A stretch of DNA of 8,055 nucleotides, taken from positions 1 to 8,055 of the forward strand of contig CABUZU010000088.1 in NCBI GenBank assembly GCA_902496125.1, in the 5' to 3' direction. The number at the start of each line of letters is the position of its first letter. Positions within the stretch are counted from its first letter, which is position 1. Under the pieces are notes generated by a model. It saw only the letters and a program-made list of their open reading frames with translations. It searched no databases and was not told where the DNA came from. Shown piece by piece: positions 6,206-8,055 of this stretch. The stretch comes from an uncultured Lachnospiraceae bacterium (GTDB lineage: Bacteria; Bacillota; Clostridia; Lachnospirales; Lachnospiraceae). A program made the position numbers and the translations under genes.

Positions 6206-8055
6206 ATGGCAAAATATTTAGTTATTGTAGAATCCCCAGCAAAAGTCAAAACTATCAAGAAATTCTTAGGCAGTAATTACGATGTAGAAGCGTCAAATGG
6301 ACATGTAAGAGATTTACCTAAGAGCAATATGGGTATAGATTTTGACAATGATTATGAGCCAAAATATATTACGATAAGAGGAAAGGGCGAGTTATTAGCA
6401 GCTCTTCGTAAGAAAGTGAAAAAGGCTGATAAAATCTATTTAGCAACGGACCCTGACCGTGAGGGAGAAGCCATTAGTTGGCATTTATATTATGCGTTAA
6501 AGCTTGAAAATAAAAAAGTACAACGTATTACATTTAATGAGATTACTAAGAATGCAGTAAAAGCATCTTTAAAAAACCCTAGAGATATTGATATGGATTT
6601 AGTAAATGCACAGCAATGCCGCCGTGTATTAGACCGTATGGTAGGTTATTCCATTAGCCCCCTTCTTTGGGCAAAGGTTAAGAGAGGACTTAGTGCAGGT
6701 CGTGTTCAATCAGCAGCACTTCGAATCATTTGTGATAGAGAAGAAAGTATTAATGCTTTTATTCCAACAGAGTATTGGACGCTAGATGCCAATCTTAAGA
6801 TTAAAGGTGAGAAAGCGACATTTGTTGCTCATTATAAAAATGACATTTCGAATAAAGAAGCAATGGATGAGCTTTTAGATAAATTAAAAGATGAAACATT
6901 TGAAATTGATTCGATAAAGGAAAGTGAACGCACTCGTAAAAGTCCAAATCCATTTACTACGAGTACAATGCAACAGGATGCTTCGAAATCTTTAAATTTT
7001 TCAACTTCAAAGACCATGCGAGTAGCACAACAGCTCTATGAAGGGGTAGATATTAAAGGAAAGGGAACTCTTGCATTAATTACTTATTTACGTACAGACT
7101 CTATTCGTGTATCAAAGGAAGCGGTGGAAGCTTCAAGAGCTTATATTGCAGATACTTATGGAGAGGAATATATTGGAGAAGGGGTAAAAGAAAAGAAGAA
7201 AGGCGGTAAGGTTCAAGATGCACATGAAGCAATTAGACCAACTGATATTACATTAACCCCTGCTTCTGTTAAAGATTCTTTAAGCCGTGACCAATATAGA
7301 CTTTATCAATTAGTATACAATCGTTTCTTAGCAAGTCAGATGAAGGCAGCAGTATATAAGACAACTTCGGTAAAAATTAAGGCAAATGACGAGCCATTTA
7401 GTGCTTCTGGTTCAAAACTTGTATTTGCTGGTTTTCAAGCAGTATATAATAATGAAGAAACAAAAGAGGCTAAGATTAGTTCGAAATTAAAAGAGGACAG
7501 TGAATTGGAGCTTGTTAATTTTGAAGACAAACAACATTTTACACAACCGCAGCCACATTATACCGAAGCTTCTTTGGTTAAGGAGTTAGAGGAATTAGGT
7601 ATTGGTAGACCAAGTACCTATGCTCCCATTATTACAACATTGATTGCAAGAAGATATATTTTAAAGGAAAATAAAAATTTATATATCACAGAACTTGGTG
7701 AAATTGTCAATGATGTGATGATAAAAGCATTTCCTTCCATTGTAGATGTAACCTTTACTGCAAATCTAGAAGGGTTATTAGACCAAATTGAAGAAGGAAA
7801 TGTAGATTGGAAGACAGTAGTAAGAAACTTCTATCCAGATTTAGAAGAAGCCGTTAAATTAGGTGCAGAAAAGCTAGAGAAGATTACAATTGAAGATGAA
7901 GTATCGGATGAGGTTTGTGAGGTTTGTGGAAGACAAATGGTTTATAAATACGGACCTCATGGTAAATTCCTAGCCTGTCCAGGATTTCCAGAATGTAGGA
8001 ATACCAAACCTTATTTTGAAAAAATTGGTGTTGCCTGCCCGAAATGTGGCGGAGA
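6206..8055 (+). CDS. topA: DNA topoisomerase I (type IA), 3' end outside the window
   Basis: The frame opened by ATG 6206 is uninterrupted to the last base, giving 616 complete codons; about 80 more would be expected in a family of roughly 690-700 residues. The enzyme relaxes negative supercoils by transient single-strand cleavage through a 5'-phosphotyrosine. The TOPRIM domain has E9 (VIVESPAK) and the acidic DPDREGE motif with D82, D84 and E86 for magnesium. The QSAALRIICDREE region and then ITYLRTDS with catalytic Y294 and R296 follow, and DAHEAIRPT and GIGRPSTYAPII are conserved core motifs. Zinc-ribbon cysteines begin at C571 and C574, with C591 and C597 completing the first finger; C611 and C614 start a second that runs off the window. 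AGGAG at 6195-6199 is six bases before the ATG. It is second in the dprA operon, 12 bases after the dprA stop. Confidence 0.97.
   Translation, partial: MAKYLVIVESPAKVKTIKKFLGSNYDVEASNGHVRDLPKSNMGIDFDNDYEPKYITIRGKGELLAALRKKVKKADKIYLATDPDREGEAISWHLYYALKLENKKVQRITFNEITKNAVKASLKNPRDIDMDLVNAQQCRRVLDRMVGYSISPLLWAKVKRGLSAGRVQSAALRIICDREESINAFIPTEYWTLDANLKIKGEKATFVAHYKNDISNKEAMDELLDKLKDETFEIDSIKESERTRKSPNPFTTSTMQQDASKSLNFSTSKTMRVAQQLYEGVDIKGKGTLALITYLRTDSIRVSKEAVEASRAYIADTYGEEYIGEGVKEKKKGGKVQDAHEAIRPTDITLTPASVKDSLSRDQYRLYQLVYNRFLASQMKAAVYKTTSVKIKANDEPFSASGSKLVFAGFQAVYNNEETKEAKISSKLKEDSELELVNFEDKQHFTQPQPHYTEASLVKELEELGIGRPSTYAPIITTLIARRYILKENKNLYITELGEIVNDVMIKAFPSIVDVTFTANLEGLLDQIEEGNVDWKTVVRNFYPDLEEAVKLGAEKLEKITIEDEVSDEVCEVCGRQMVYKYGPHGKFLACPGFPECRNTKPYFEKIGVACPKCGG

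Noticed and set aside
6832..7017. Minus-strand open frame of 61 codons inside topA
   Set aside because: A shadow of topA, whose plus-strand frame carries conserved motifs throughout.
6206..8055. Possible frameshift or broken topA, because no complete gene is called here
   Set aside because: Codon-by-codon reading from 6206 shows no stop and all catalytic motifs in one frame; the gene is only cut by the window edge.
1..8055. A hidden defence system, mobile element or CRISPR array
   Set aside because: No direct-repeat array, transposase, integrase or terminal repeats were seen, and nearly all bases belong to recognised core genes. YifB's resemblance to Mg-chelatase and MoxR-type ATPases is a family relation, not evidence of a defence role.

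Overview
The window is a stretch of low-GC bacterial chromosome from a Firmicute. It most resembles the Clostridia, probably a Lachnospiraceae-type (Clostridium cluster XIVa) organism. This is inferred from the A+T-rich codon use, strong AGGAG Shine-Dalgarno sequences, the order flavoprotein-cmk-ispH-rpsA, the four-domain S1 protein, and the yifB/dprA/topA neighbourhood. No sequence search was possible, so genus and species are not assigned. I see no mobile element, CRISPR array, RNA gene or defence system; most of the window is core housekeeping DNA.

Left region (1-3474, + strand): a tightly packed four-gene operon. It contains the 3' two-thirds of a BaiN/HI0933-type flavoprotein, cmk (cytidylate kinase), ispH (last step of the MEP isoprenoid pathway) and rpsA (S1-domain RNA-binding protein). 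cmk and ispH abut with no gap. ispH and rpsA overlap by 20 bases in different frames, which suggests translational coupling. The operon ends at a strong intrinsic terminator. Between the rpsA stop and that terminator lies a short, coding-like stretch with no start codon.

Middle (3470-5002, - strand): a full-length YifB/ComM-type AAA+ ATPase (Mg-chelatase-like family), convergent with the rpsA operon. Its stop codon overlaps the T-tract of the rpsA terminator.

Right region (5093-8055, + strand): dprA (single-stranded-DNA-binding RecA loader) followed 12 bases later by topA (DNA topoisomerase I). topA runs off the right edge. Its reading frame was followed by hand from 6206 to 8055 with no stop.

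The most interesting element is the 66-90-base gap between yifB and dprA. It holds two face-to-face sigma-A promoters, each TTGATT-17-TATAAT with an extended TG, built into one 43-base near-palindrome centred at 5048. Shine-Dalgarno sequences and translation starts on the two sides are mirrored to within about one base. On this geometry the yifB start appears to be a rare ATT codon, because the only upstream TTG would lie before the predicted transcription start. The two DNA-processing genes yifB and dprA would therefore be expressed from one shared, symmetric control region.
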